The notes under the pieces were generated by a model. It was not told the DNA's origin and did no database searches. It saw nothing but the letters and a program-made list of their open reading frames with translations. Below are positions 17,406 through 26,340 of a stretch of DNA of 64,000 nucleotides, piece by piece. Numbering within the stretch: position 1 is the stretch's first letter; each line of letters begins with the position of its first letter. The stretch spans positions 62,001 to 126,000 of the forward strand of contig CALGVA010000067.1 of NCBI GenBank assembly GCA_937920345.1, written 5' to 3'. This stretch comes from an uncultured Lachnospiraceae bacterium. Lineage in GTDB: Bacteria; Bacillota; Clostridia; Lachnospirales; Lachnospiraceae. The position numbers and the translations under genes were made by a program.

Positions 17406-19934
17406 TTATTTCTGTACAATATTCACAATTCTGCCCGGAACATAAATCTCTTTTACAATTGTTCCCGTCAGCTTATCCGCAATCACTTCCTTTGCCTTGG
17501 CAATGACATCATCCTTCGGATCATCTTTGCCGATGGCAAGTGTTGCCCTAGTCTTCCCGTTGATCTGTACCGCTATCTCCACGGTAGATTCCACCGTCTT
17601 CGCCTCGTCAAACTCCGGCCATGCAGTCTGATAAACCCTGCCCTCAAAGCCTACCCTCTGCCACAATTCCTCCGTGATATGCGGCGCAACCGGATTCAGC
17701 AGTGTGATCAGCGTCTTAAATTCGCCCTTTGTCACAGAATTTTTCTTGTATAAATCATTAATAAGCGCCATCATGGCTGCAATCGCCGTATTATATTTCA
17801 GGCTCTCGAAATCATTACTTACCTTCTTAATCGTCTGATGCATCTTCGTCTCTAAATCCTCGGAGTACGCCATATCATCTGTCAGAATATCCTGCAGTTT
17901 CCAGACTCTCTCCAGGAAACGCCGGCAGCCTTTGACGCCGTCTTCGCTCCATCCTGCGCTGAGTTCAAATGCCCCGATAAACATTTCATAGGTTCTGAGC
18001 GTATCCGCACCGTACTCCGTCACAATATCATCCGGATTTACGACATTGCCGAGAGATTTGGACATCTTAACTACCGGATGTTCCGCCATCTCACCATATT
18101 TCTCTTTCAGCGCCGCCCTCGCTGCCTTCTCGCTGCCATGCTCCTGCAGCAGCCTCTTCTGCTCTTCCGCCGGCAGATTAGCAAAATTATGCGGATTCAA
18201 TCCAAGAATCATCCCGTGTGAAGTCCTCTTGGCATATGGTTCCGGACAGGGAACCGCTTTCTGATCATACAGGAATTTGTGCCAGAATCTGGAATATAAC
18301 AAGTGCAGAGTCGTATGCTCCATACCGCCGTTATACCAGTCCACCGGCATCCAGTACTCCAGCGCTTCCTTGCTAGCCAGCGCCTCCGTGTTATCAGGGT
18401 CCGTATATCTTAAGAAATACCATGAAGAACCGGCCCACTGCGGCATCGTATCTGTCTCTCTCTGCGCCGGACCGCCGCAGCACGGACATGTGGTATTGAC
18501 CCAATCAGTCATCAACGCCAGCGGAGACTCTCCGTTGTCCGTAGGCATATAGCTGTCCACCTCAGGCAGCTCCAGAGGCAGTTCACTCTCCTCAACCGGC
18601 ACATAACCGCATTTATCGCAGTGCACAATCGGAATCGGCTCTCCCCAGTAACGCTGTCTGGAGAAGACCCAGTCTCTCAGCTTAAAGTTCGTTTTCGCAC
18701 AGCCGATGCCTTTTTCCTCCAGATAGGCAATCATTCTGGCTTTGGCTTCCTCCACATTAAGACCGCTGATAAAACCGGAATTGACGATCGTACCTGTCGC
18801 TACATCCGTATAGACTTCTTCCTGCACATCCTTACCACCCGCAACGACTTCAATGATCGGCAGATTAAATTTCTTTGCAAACTCCCAGTCTCTCTCATCA
18901 TGAGCCGGCACCGCCATGATTGCACCCGTACCGTAACTCATCAGTACATAGTCGGAAACAAAAACTGGTATTTCCACATCACTTACCGGATTGACCGCTG
19001 TCAGCCCTTCAATCCTGACACCCGTCTTATCCTTGGCCAGTTCCGCGCGTTCAAAATCAGACTTTCTCGCTGCCTGTTCGCGATAAGCCGCAATTTCGTC
19101 CCAGTTTTGAATATCGTCTTTATATTTATCCAGAAGCGGATGCTCCGGAGACATAACCATATAAGTCACACCGAACAGCGTATCACATCTGGTCGTGTAA
19201 ATACGCATTTTGTCCTCTTTGCCTTTGATGATAAAGTCAACTTCCGCACCGGTCGATTTACCGATCCAATTCTTCTGGGAAACCTTGACCCGCTCCACAT
19301 ATTCAACCGTGTCCAGCCCCTCGATCAGCTGATCCGCATACTCGGTGATCTTAAGCATCCACTGGCTCTTCACCTTGCGCACAACCTCAGAACCGCAGCG
19401 CTCACAGACGCCGTTCACAACTTCCTCATTGGCAAGTCCGACCTTACAGGAGGTACACCAGTTAATGGGCATCTCCGACTTATATGCCAGTCCCGCCTTA
19501 AATAATTTCAGGAAGATCCACTGTGTCCATTTATAATAATCCGGATCTGTCGTATTGACTTCCCGATCCCAGTCAAAGGAATAGCCGAGCGAATGAAGCT
19601 GTCCCTTAAACCGCGCTACATTGTTCTGTGTCACGATCTTCGGATGAATATGATTCTGAATCGCATAGTTCTCCGTAGGGAGTCCGAACGCATCCCAGCC
19701 CATCGGATAAAGCACATTATATCCCTGCATTCTTCTCTTTCTCGCAACAATATCCAGCGCCGTATAAGGTCTCGGATGTCCTACATGAAGCCCCTGTCCC
19801 GAAGGATACGGGAATTCTACCAGCGCGTAGTACTTCGGCCTGGAATAATCGTCGGAAGTTTTAAATGCCTTCTCATCGTCCCACACCTTCTGCCATTTTG
19901 TTTCTACTTCTCTGTGATTGTAAATTTCTGCCAT
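17406..19934 (-). CDS. leuS: Leucyl-tRNA synthetase
   Basis: An 842-residue class I aminoacyl-tRNA synthetase that charges tRNA-Leu. The HIGH signature is HVGH (residues 50-53, in PSGQGLHVGHPRPYTA). The CP1 editing domain contains TGAIMAVPAHDERDWEFA, where the conserved Asp of the editing site is in DERD. A zinc-ribbon-like CDKCG...CPCCG segment follows. The KMSKS loop is VKMSKSLGNVVNPDD near residue 590, and an anticodon-binding domain and C-terminal domain complete the protein. All key motifs are intact. The leader is about 85 bases and shows no T-box that I can recognise. Confidence 0.97.
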   Translation of the reverse strand: MAEIYNHREVETKWQKVWDDEKAFKTSDDYSRPKYYALVEFPYPSGQGLHVGHPRPYTALDIVARKRRMQGYNVLYPMGWDAFGLPTENYAIQNHIHPKIVTQNNVARFKGQLHSLGYSFDWDREVNTTDPDYYKWTQWIFLKLFKAGLAYKSEMPINWCTSCKVGLANEEVVNGVCERCGSEVVRKVKSQWMLKITEYADQLIEGLDTVEYVERVKVSQKNWIGKSTGAEVDFIIKGKEDKMRIYTTRCDTLFGVTYMVMSPEHPLLDKYKDDIQNWDEIAAYREQAARKSDFERAELAKDKTGVRIEGLTAVNPVSDVEIPVFVSDYVLMSYGTGAIMAVPAHDERDWEFAKKFNLPIIEVVAGGKDVQEEVYTDVATGTIVNSGFISGLNVEEAKARMIAYLEEKGIGCAKTNFKLRDWVFSRQRYWGEPIPIVHCDKCGYVPVEESELPLELPEVDSYMPTDNGESPLALMTDWVNTTCPCCGGPAQRETDTMPQWAGSSWYFLRYTDPDNTEALASKEALEYWMPVDWYNGGMEHTTLHLLYSRFWHKFLYDQKAVPCPEPYAKRTSHGMILGLNPHNFANLPAEEQKRLLQEHGSEKAARAALKEKYGEMAEHPVVKMSKSLGNVVNPDDIVTEYGADTLRTYEMFIGAFELSAGWSEDGVKGCRRFLERVWKLQDILTDDMAYSEDLETKMHQTIKKVSNDFESLKYNTAIAAMMALINDLYKKNSVTKGEFKTLITLLNPVAPHITEELWQRVGFEGRVYQTAWPEFDEAKTVESTVEIAVQINGKTRATLAIGKDDPKDDVIAKAKEVIADKLTGTIVKEIYVPGRIVNIVQK

Positions 19935-20016
19935 TGTATGTTCATGCCTTTCTATATTTAATATATTTCCTCAAGTCCCCAATGAAGCAAAGCACAATTT
20001 TTTATCCACGTTTAAT

Positions 20017-20044
20017 ATTGTATTATACTTAACCGATTTGTCAA
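20017..20044 (-). promoter_or_regulatory. Promoter of leuS
   Basis: TTGACA (20039-20044), 16 bases, TACAAT (20017-20022). Confidence 0.65.
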
Positions 20045-20057
20045 GCAAATTGCTGAA

Positions 20058-20089
20058 AAACATAGAAACAGGGCGTGTTGTCCACGCCC
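20058..20089 (-). terminator. Terminator after the EF-G-like gene
   Basis: GGGCGTG-N5-CACGCCC on the minus strand followed by a T-rich tail (TGTTTCTATGTTTTT), 67 bases past the stop codon. Confidence 0.7.
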
Positions 20090-20155
20090 CGCTCCTATGC
20101 ATAAAACCTTCTCTATCTACAGTCGGTTATAGCTTACGGCGTAAGGCACTTCCCC

Positions 20156-22249
20156 TTATGCCTCACCGCCGGCTTCTGCTACCTTATTTGCTCTTGCAGC
20201 GACTTCCTTCTCCTGTACATCACTGGGTGCCTGCTCATATCTTGCAAACTCATACTTATATATGCCGCGTCCCCCCGTCATGGAACGAAGATCGGTACAA
20301 TAACCATTCAGACATGCCACCGGAATATCCGCCTCAATAACAGTCTTGCCTTCTCCTGCCGGATTCATGCCAAGCACGCGCCCTCTTCTCTTATTCAGGT
20401 CACCCATGACATCACCTGTATAAGAATCAGGCACTGTTACCTGCAAATTGGCAATCGGCTCGAGGAGTACCGGACCTGCTTCCATAAATCCCTTCTTGAA
20501 TGCCTGAATCGTCGCCATCTTAAATGCCATTTCAGAAGAATCTACCGGATGATATGATCCGTCATAGAGCACTGCCTTCACACCCACTACCGGATATGCC
20601 GCAAGCGGTCCGCTTCCGACGGAATCCTGCAGGCCTTTCTCCACTGCCGGGAAATAGTTCTTCGGCACTGCTCCTCCCACAACCTCCTGCTCAAACACAT
20701 AAGCAGATTCCAGATCGCCCGATGCCTCGAAACGCATCTTAACGTGACCGTACTGCCCGTGTCCGCCGGACTGCTTCTTATATTTGTATTCTACATCCGA
20801 TTTCTTTCTTATCGTCTCTCTGTAGGCGATCTTCGGATCTGACAACTCAATCTCGACTTTGTATTCATTGAGCAGTCTGCTGGCAACCACATCCAGGTGA
20901 AGGTCACCCATACCATAAAGCAGCGTCTGCTTGTTCTCCGCATCATTGACAACCCACAGCGTCTGATCTTCATGCCGCATTTTCTGCAATGCCTGCGATA
21001 CCTTATCTACATCACCTTTATTCTTCGCCTTATATCTCTTATATGTATAAGGCGTAGAAATTTCCGTCTTACCGTAACGTATAATTCTCGCTTTGGTGGA
21101 CAGCGTATTACCCGTTCTCGCCGCCGTCAGCTTCGCAATGGCACCGATATCCCCCGCATGAAGTTCCTTCACCTCAACCGGCTTATTGCCCTGCATTACA
21201 TAGAGTTTACTGATCTTCTCCTCAATCTCTTTTTCATCATTATAGATCGTATCGTCATTCTTCAATACGCCGGAGCAGACTTTAACCAATGAATACTTAC
21301 CGATAAAAGGATCTACGATCGTCTTAAAGATATATGCCGACTTCGGTTTGGAGAAATCAAAGTTCGCCTGGAAGATCTCATTGCTCTTCAGGTCGATTCC
21401 CGCAAGTTCACGGTTCTCCGGGCTGGGTATATACTTCACAATATCATCAAGCAGTGTATAAATACCCTGACATAATACATTGGAACCCATAGACATCGGC
21501 ACAATGCTGCCATCCATGACATTGCTGCGAAGCGCAGCCCTGATCTCTGCCTCTGAAAAGCTGTCCCCGTTAAAATAGCGCTCCATAAACTCTTCACTGG
21601 TCTCGGCAACCGCCTCCATCAGTGTATCTCTGCAAAGCTGCAGATTAGCCTTGCTGTACTCCGGCATCTCGCACTCTACAACTTCCTTGCCCTCCCAGCG
21701 GTATGCCTGTTCAGTAATGACATTGATATATCCGACAAATTTCTCATTCTCACGAATCGGCAGATGGAAAGGCGCCATCTTCTTGCCATATTTATTTGTC
21801 ATATCCTCCACTACCTGACGGAAGGATGCATTATCAATATCCATGTCCGTTACAAATACAAACCTAGGCAGTTTATATTTATCACACAGTTCCCATGCCT
21901 TCTCTGTCCCTACTTCCACTCCTGCCTTACCGGACACTACAATAATCGCCGCATCGGCCGCGCCGACAGCCTCTTCCACTTCTCCGACAAAATCAAAGAA
22001 TCCCGGCGTATCCAGCACATTGATCTTCACGTCTTCCCACTCAATCGGAACAACAGATGTCGCAATAGATATGTGGCGCTTCTGCTCTTCCTTGCCGAAA
22101 TCACTTACCGTATTGCCGTCATCTACTTTGCCCATTCTGGAAGTGATACCTGACAGGTAAGCCATCGCCTCCACCAGACTGGTCTTACCACTGCCGCCAT
22201 GCCCCAGCAAAACCACATTACGAATCTTATCCGTTGTGTAAATATTCAT
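20156..22249 (-). CDS. EF-G-like translational GTPase (second, non-canonical elongation factor G)
   Basis: 697 residues with all EF-G domains. The G1 loop is GHGGSGKTS, replacing the AHVDAGKTT of canonical EF-G. G3 is DTPGFFDF, and G4 is TDMD in place of NKMD. Domain IV carries KQSGGHGQYGHVK, and domain V ends with GRGIYKYEFARYEQAP. This matches the EF-G-like/FusA2 paralogue of many Clostridia and Thermotoga rather than the str-operon FusA. The ATG at 22249 was chosen because GGAGG lies 10 bases upstream. The exact role (a specialised elongation, recycling or ribosome-protection task) is not known. Confidence 0.9.
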   Translation of the reverse strand: MNIYTTDKIRNVVLLGHGGSGKTSLVEAMAYLSGITSRMGKVDDGNTVSDFGKEEQKRHISIATSVVPIEWEDVKINVLDTPGFFDFVGEVEEAVGAADAAIIVVSGKAGVEVGTEKAWELCDKYKLPRFVFVTDMDIDNASFRQVVEDMTNKYGKKMAPFHLPIRENEKFVGYINVITEQAYRWEGKEVVECEMPEYSKANLQLCRDTLMEAVAETSEEFMERYFNGDSFSEAEIRAALRSNVMDGSIVPMSMGSNVLCQGIYTLLDDIVKYIPSPENRELAGIDLKSNEIFQANFDFSKPKSAYIFKTIVDPFIGKYSLVKVCSGVLKNDDTIYNDEKEIEEKISKLYVMQGNKPVEVKELHAGDIGAIAKLTAARTGNTLSTKARIIRYGKTEISTPYTYKRYKAKNKGDVDKVSQALQKMRHEDQTLWVVNDAENKQTLLYGMGDLHLDVVASRLLNEYKVEIELSDPKIAYRETIRKKSDVEYKYKKQSGGHGQYGHVKMRFEASGDLESAYVFEQEVVGGAVPKNYFPAVEKGLQDSVGSGPLAAYPVVGVKAVLYDGSYHPVDSSEMAFKMATIQAFKKGFMEAGPVLLEPIANLQVTVPDSYTGDVMGDLNKRRGRVLGMNPAGEGKTVIEADIPVACLNGYCTDLRSMTGGRGIYKYEFARYEQAPSDVQEKEVAARANKVAEAGGEA

Positions 22250-22335
22250 TTCTTGCAATCCTCCAGTTCTGTTATTCACTTATGATTGGGCAGATTGTTC
22301 TGTTTGTTGCATTCCCAAACACAAATTGTAAGTAT

Positions 22336-22364
22336 ATTTTACTAAATTATCTCTCGAATTACAA
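22336..22364 (-). promoter_or_regulatory. Promoter of the EF-G-like gene
   Basis: TTGTAA (22359-22364), 17 bases, TAAAAT (22336-22341). Confidence 0.6.
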
Positions 22365-22464
22365 TATCAATTATGCGAAATGTATAAAAAAGTAGATTGG
22401 GATCTGCTTCGTAAACTTGCAAATCCTTCTTGTGGGTCAATTTGTATAATGCTATACTTGAAGT

Positions 22465-22577
22465 AAATTTGCTCCGCAAATTTACTTCGCGAGTTTCGCT
22501 GCGCGAACTCGGATTACTTGGACATTGTATTTGCTTCGCAAATTTACTTCGCGAGATTCGCTGCGCGAACTCGGATT
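22465..22577. repeat. Two tandem copies of a 50-bp palindromic element before tyrA
   Basis: Copies at 22465-22515 and 22529-22577 are nearly identical. Each contains two inverted repeats: AAATTTGC/GCAAATTT and a TTCGCG...CGCGAA arm pair. They resemble REP-type intergenic elements and would fold into hairpins in the tyrA leader. The 354-base gap 22250-22603 otherwise holds the EF-G promoter and a possible TATAAT (22446-22451) for tyrA. Confidence 0.75.
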
Positions 22578-22603
22578 CCTATAGTACAAAGAGGTATAAT
22601 AAT

Positions 22604-23704
22604 ATGAACACTCTTACTTGCGGCTTTATCGGACTCGGGCTGATCGGCGGCTCTATCGCAAAAGCGATCCGTCTCGCCTATCCGGAAGCACACATAATCG
22701 CTTATGACGTTAATGAAGCTTCTCTGCTTCTTGCACAGAAAGAGCATGTAATCGACACGATCCGTCCGGCAATCGATGCCGGTTTCGGCGACTGCGATTA
22801 TCTATTTCTATGCGCGCCCGTCTCTCATAATGATGATAATCTTCTCATTCTGAAGAAATATTTGTCACCTGAAACGGTTCTGACCGATGTGGGCAGTGTC
22901 AAGACCGGTATCCACCGGCAGATAGCAGCATTAGGATTACAGGACCAGTTTATAGGCGGACACCCCATGACCGGTTCAGAACGCTTCGGTTATCAGAATT
23001 CCAAAGCTTCTCTTCTGGAAAACGCTTATTATATTCTGACGCCCTCCGACGCCGTGTCTCAGGAAAAACTTTGCGGATACAGGAACCTTGTATCAGCCAT
23101 GGGCGCAATCCCGCTTGTATTAAATTACGAAGAACATGACTATGTCACCGCCGCCATCTCGCATCTTCCGCACGTGATCGCATCATCTTTAGTCAACCTG
23201 GTCAGAAGCTGCGACTCCGAAGAAGGCACCATGAAGATGATCGCTGCAGGCGGATTCAAAGACATTACAAGAATCGCCTCCTCCTCACCTGCGATGTGGC
23301 AGCAGATTTGTCTGACAAACACAGAAAATATATCAAAGCTTCTGAAGCAGTACATTCAGTATCTCACCGAAATATCGGACCGTATTGATAACCGCGCTTC
23401 AGATACAATTTACGACTTCTTTGATACCGCAAGAACTTACAGGGATTCGTTCATCACTACTTCCAGCGGTCCCATTCAGGCAGAATATGTCATTACGGTG
23501 GATATTGCGGATAAACCCGGAGCCATCGCCGCCATAGCTTCACTGCTGGCCATGCACGATGTGAGCATCAAGAATATCGGTATCAATCACAACCGTGAAC
23601 TTGCCGAGGGCGCACTCCGTATTGAATTCTATGACAGAAACGCCATCGCGCAGGCTGTACAGGTCATGACCGGACACGGATATAAGATTCATACACAAAA
23701 ATAG
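22604..23704 (+). CDS. tyrA: Prephenate dehydrogenase
   Basis: 366 residues. It oxidises prephenate to 4-hydroxyphenylpyruvate in tyrosine synthesis using NAD(P)+. The Rossmann motif GLGLIGGSIAKAI is near the N-terminus, GSVKTG near 100 and GGHPMTGSERFGY near 125 (substrate-site His in HPM). An all-helical dimerisation domain follows, and a C-terminal ACT domain (EYVITVDIADKPGAIAAIAS) offers feedback control by amino acids. The ATG at 22604 has AGAGG upstream. The frame stays open further upstream, but that stretch is just the palindromic repeats. It is the only plus-strand gene in this neighbourhood and is convergent with the VanZ gene. Confidence 0.95.
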   Translation: MNTLTCGFIGLGLIGGSIAKAIRLAYPEAHIIAYDVNEASLLLAQKEHVIDTIRPAIDAGFGDCDYLFLCAPVSHNDDNLLILKKYLSPETVLTDVGSVKTGIHRQIAALGLQDQFIGGHPMTGSERFGYQNSKASLLENAYYILTPSDAVSQEKLCGYRNLVSAMGAIPLVLNYEEHDYVTAAISHLPHVIASSLVNLVRSCDSEEGTMKMIAAGGFKDITRIASSSPAMWQQICLTNTENISKLLKQYIQYLTEISDRIDNRASDTIYDFFDTARTYRDSFITTSSGPIQAEYVITVDIADKPGAIAAIASLLAMHDVSIKNIGINHNRELAEGALRIEFYDRNAIAQAVQVMTGHGYKIHTQK

Positions 23705-23709
23705 GCCGC

Positions 23710-24207
23710 TTATGAAGACAGTTTCACAAGCAGCCGATTGAGAAAATAGGAGCCGACCATACAGATGATTCCCGCCAGACTCCCATACCAGTTAAGCGCT
23801 ACGTCAGACATCTGAAAATGTCTTCCGTCTATATATTGTTTATAATATTCCGTATAATACGCCAGCACGTAACAGACAAATCCCGCTCCCAGCACACCGA
23901 TAATCCGGAAGTATCTCCGGAAGAGCACCATACTGACAAACGCCATAACAAGCCCGACGATAAAGAACAGCCCGATATGGGCGCCATAGCGGATCATCAA
24001 ACTGACAGCCTCTGTCTGCTCCTGTGTCGGATTATCGAAAATACTGACAGCGATCTGCTCCGCCACTTTCATCGTCACATTCGTGGACTGTGCCCCGTTC
24101 TGAAACGATACGATCATTACAAAATATAAGAGCAGCATAAGACCCATTATCGACGCTGCAATTATGATGATCTCCAGCCACAGCTTTGTATGTTTTCCCT
24201 GTTTCAT
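23710..24207 (-). CDS. VanZ-family membrane protein
   Basis: 165 residues with four hydrophobic segments (about 10-33, 72-92, 97-115, 138-160). The VanZ-type pattern is 'QTEAVSLMIRYGAHIGLFFIVG...D.ALNWYGSLAG': an acidic loop, a conserved His, then a late DVALN...G stretch. VanZ gives modest teicoplanin resistance in enterococci; most homologues have no known role. It starts 20 bases after the PilZ gene, so the two are probably co-transcribed, and ends 6 bases from the tyrA stop. Confidence 0.85.
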   Translation of the reverse strand: MKQGKHTKLWLEIIIIAASIMGLMLLLYFVMIVSFQNGAQSTNVTMKVAEQIAVSIFDNPTQEQTEAVSLMIRYGAHIGLFFIVGLVMAFVSMVLFRRYFRIIGVLGAGFVCYVLAYYTEYYKQYIDGRHFQMSDVALNWYGSLAGIICMVGSYFLNRLLVKLSS

Positions 24208-24227
24208 TCCAATACGCTTCCCTTATG

Positions 24228-24581
24228 TCATGTTTCCATATCTTCTATCGTACTGTATGTCTCGATTCTGCTTGCGTCGATTTCCGTCATGCCGATAAAT
24301 ATTGCGCCGTAAATATACATACCGTTTTCCCCGGGATCGACACGTACAATCTCCAGAAAACAATGCAGTACTTCCTTCGTCCATATCGTCAGAAAAGACT
24401 CATATACCGCACCCACTTCGAGCCCGGCATCACACAAAAAGCCTACTCCCGTCTTGGACACGTCCGTGATCTCTATGTTTACCTCTTCGTTGATTTCCTC
24501 ACCGAATTCGCTTTTGTCCATGCGCTTGATTAATAATTTCGCGGACAACTCCATACGTCTGTTTCTTCTGCGTTCCTCCAT
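24228..24581 (-). CDS. PilZ-domain protein (cyclic-di-GMP receptor)
   Basis: 117 residues, a single PilZ domain. The N-terminal RRRNRRMELSAK gives the RxxxR c-di-GMP motif and DVSKTGVGF gives the (D/N)xSxxG motif, so ligand binding is likely retained. Start at 24581 with GAAGGGG upstream. No output domain is attached; stand-alone PilZ proteins often act on motility or surface polysaccharide machinery. It is the last host gene before the prophage. Confidence 0.88.
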   Translation of the reverse strand: MEERRRNRRMELSAKLLIKRMDKSEFGEEINEEVNIEITDVSKTGVGFLCDAGLEVGAVYESFLTIWTKEVLHCFLEIVRVDPGENGMYIYGAIFIGMTEIDASRIETYSTIEDMET

Positions 24582-24688
24582 ATTCCCCTTCTCTTCCTCC
24601 TGTGTATTCAATTGGATAACTGTCCAAGCCACATACTCGCAAACAAACGACTGTATCCCCCGGTGGCTGTGCAGCAATTTACATTCTC

Positions 24689-24717
24689 ATCTTACCCTAT
24701 TTGGAATCTTTTGTAAA
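24689..24717 (-). promoter_or_regulatory. Promoter of the PilZ-VanZ pair
   Basis: TTTACA (24712-24717), 17 bases, TAAGAT (24689-24694). This marks host sequence up to about 24720, so the prophage boundary lies between here and 24815. I see no clear att core. Confidence 0.6.
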
Positions 24718-24815
24718 GGAATCTGTAATAAACATCGCGTCCCCTATGAATACGGTAGACAACTCGCATAGTTATTTCATTTTATCTCTTACCTCGCATT
24801 TGGGCAAGAAAAAAC

Positions 24816-25211
24816 CTAGCTGTAATGATAGTTTATATATTTAATTTTCTTCTCAATATTATTCATTAACTTTAATAGCTTATGATCTTCTCCGCAATCT
24901 TTGTCTACCATTTCACATACTTCTCTTTCTCTGCTTAATGCTCTCAGAAGAATCCTGTATTCTTGATCTGTGAAATAAGTTCCATCTTCCATCGTCTTCC
25001 TTTCTTTCTCAATCTCTACAAGACTACCACGAAATTTAGACTGATATAGCCTATTGTTCCACCGCTCAACGGCTTCTTCCTCTGTATCGTACCATTTTCT
25101 TATATTATCTTTCTGCATACCGCCCTGCATGATATGGTACTTTCCTTCACATTCTGCAATGTATGGAATGCCGTCATATAAAAGACATCTATATACTGAA
25201 AGCTTTTTCAT
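24816..25211 (-). CDS. Hypothetical protein translationally coupled to the DGR reverse transcriptase (131 aa)
   Basis: ATG at 25211 overlaps the RT stop (ATGA), so it is coupled to RT translation. The N-terminal half (CLLYDGIPYIAECEGKYHI, then WYDTEEEAVERWNNR) resembles small phage 'restriction alleviation'-type beta-hairpin proteins that end in W.N. The C-terminal half is helical and charged (FTDQEYRILLRALSREREV...IEKKIKYINYHYS). I do not recognise a firm family. It is the last gene of the DGR operon and of the prophage; either a DGR accessory factor or a passenger is possible. Confidence 0.7.
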   Translation of the reverse strand: MKKLSVYRCLLYDGIPYIAECEGKYHIMQGGMQKDNIRKWYDTEEEAVERWNNRLYQSKFRGSLVEIEKERKTMEDGTYFTDQEYRILLRALSREREVCEMVDKDCGEDHKLLKLMNNIEKKIKYINYHYS

Positions 25212-26239
25212 TTCCCCTCCGTAATTTCTTCTTCGACAAAAATATCTATAGAATGACATAGCTTAATACAATTACCTTTCAGAGCATGATTCTTCCACGC
25301 ATTGTAACTTTGCCAGAACTTTTCCGCGCTGATCTCCCCGCTTTCTACCTGCTTTATCATTTTCCGTATGCGTTTTGCCGCCTGTCGCTTCTTCTCGCTA
25401 GGCAGCTTCCTTATGTATTTTCCATCACTCGTGACATAATGATGAAATCCCAAGAACCGCATTCCACACTTAAATGGCACGATCTGGGTCTTCCCATTCA
25501 GTTCCAGATTAAGACTTGACACCATTTCCCTGATATTTTCAAGGCAGAATCTGAGATATTCTTTATCATGATGTATCAGATAGAAATCATCCATGTATCT
25601 ACCGTAAAGCCTTATTCCCAGTTCTCCTGTTACCATATGATCAATTCCGTCAAGCATAAGCAGCGCATATATCTGCGCCACTTGATTGCCTAACGGAAGT
25701 CCTAATCCGTCAGTACTGTCTATGAAGAGGTGATTCAGCCACTTGGTATATTCCTCTGGGAAATAATAATCTACGATGTCCTTTACAACTTCATGATCTA
25801 TCTGATAAAAGAATTTCCTAATATCACACTTCAAGATCCAGCCATTCAGACCGTGCTGCGAATAAAATTCTAACATCTGCTCTTTCAGGCATTCCCTTCC
25901 GAAATCCGTTCCTTTTCCTATCTGTCCGGCATAATTAGTCCTGATAAATTCACTTTCAAGCCTTGGATGGAGGATATTATCACTAAGACTATGCTGTATG
26001 ATCTTGTCCTTAAAACTGCAAGACTCGATCACTCTTTCTTTCGGCTCATATATCCTGAACTCGTTATATGGGTTCAGGCGGTACGTCTGATTCTCAAGCT
26101 GTTCTTTAAGCATATGCAGACCTTCCAGTGTCATTGCCTGAAACTTCGCACAGCTTCCGTTATACCTCTTATTTCTCTTTGCCTTTCTATAAGCCAGATA
26201 AAGATTCTGATAATCTGTAATAATATCCTTATCACCCAT
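25208..26239 (-). CDS. Reverse transcriptase of the diversity-generating retroelement
   Basis: 343 residues. It copies the template-repeat RNA into mutated cDNA for transfer to the variable repeats. RT motifs: CDIRKFF (138-144, catalytic Asp139), LPLGNQVAQ (181-189, the DGR motif-4 position usually (I/V/L)GxxxSQ), YMDD (215-218, catalytic Asp pair), then GKTQIVPFKCGMRFLGFHHY for the primer grip and thumb. There is no maturase or endonuclease domain, unlike group II intron RTs. The ATG at 26239 has AAAGGAG 8 bases upstream; an in-frame ATG at 26266 has none. The template repeat lies about 100 bases upstream and avd precedes it. Ser is replaced by Ala in motif 4. Confidence 0.96.
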   Translation of the reverse strand: MGDKDIITDYQNLYLAYRKAKRNKRYNGSCAKFQAMTLEGLHMLKEQLENQTYRLNPYNEFRIYEPKERVIESCSFKDKIIQHSLSDNILHPRLESEFIRTNYAGQIGKGTDFGRECLKEQMLEFYSQHGLNGWILKCDIRKFFYQIDHEVVKDIVDYYFPEEYTKWLNHLFIDSTDGLGLPLGNQVAQIYALLMLDGIDHMVTGELGIRLYGRYMDDFYLIHHDKEYLRFCLENIREMVSSLNLELNGKTQIVPFKCGMRFLGFHHYVTSDGKYIRKLPSEKKRQAAKRIRKMIKQVESGEISAEKFWQSYNAWKNHALKGNCIKLCHSIDIFVEEEITEGK

Positions 26240-26340
26240 CGCCTGTACTCCTTTGTATTTACCCATTTAGGGAGGGTCACACATCTTTTTGTATCTTCTG
26301 CTGATTTCGGCTTACTGCCTACTCTATCTGCCTGTTTGAC

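Noticed and set aside
19935..20045. T-box leader of leuS
   Set aside because: The leader is about 85 bases, without a T-box consensus or specifier hairpin that I can recognise.
22465..22577. CRISPR-like repeat array
   Set aside because: Only two units, separated by 13 bases, internally palindromic, and no cas genes.
22430..22603. Longer tyrA start using the upstream open frame
   Set aside because: That stretch is made of palindromic repeats; the Rossmann motif follows directly after the ATG at 22604 with its own ribosome site.
1..24700. Many long plus-strand open frames opposite the surface genes, sortase, leuS and EF-G genes
   Set aside because: They mirror strongly supported minus-strand genes, lack ribosome sites and show no domains.
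24718..24815. attL core sequence
   Set aside because: Only a short near-repeat (ACTCGCAT/CCTCGCAT) is visible; without the right end no core can be assigned. No tRNA gene is present.
25208..26239. RT as part of a group II intron, retron or abortive-infection system
   Set aside because: No maturase/HNH domain, no msr/msd-like RNA, and the adenine-specific TR/VR pair identifies a DGR.
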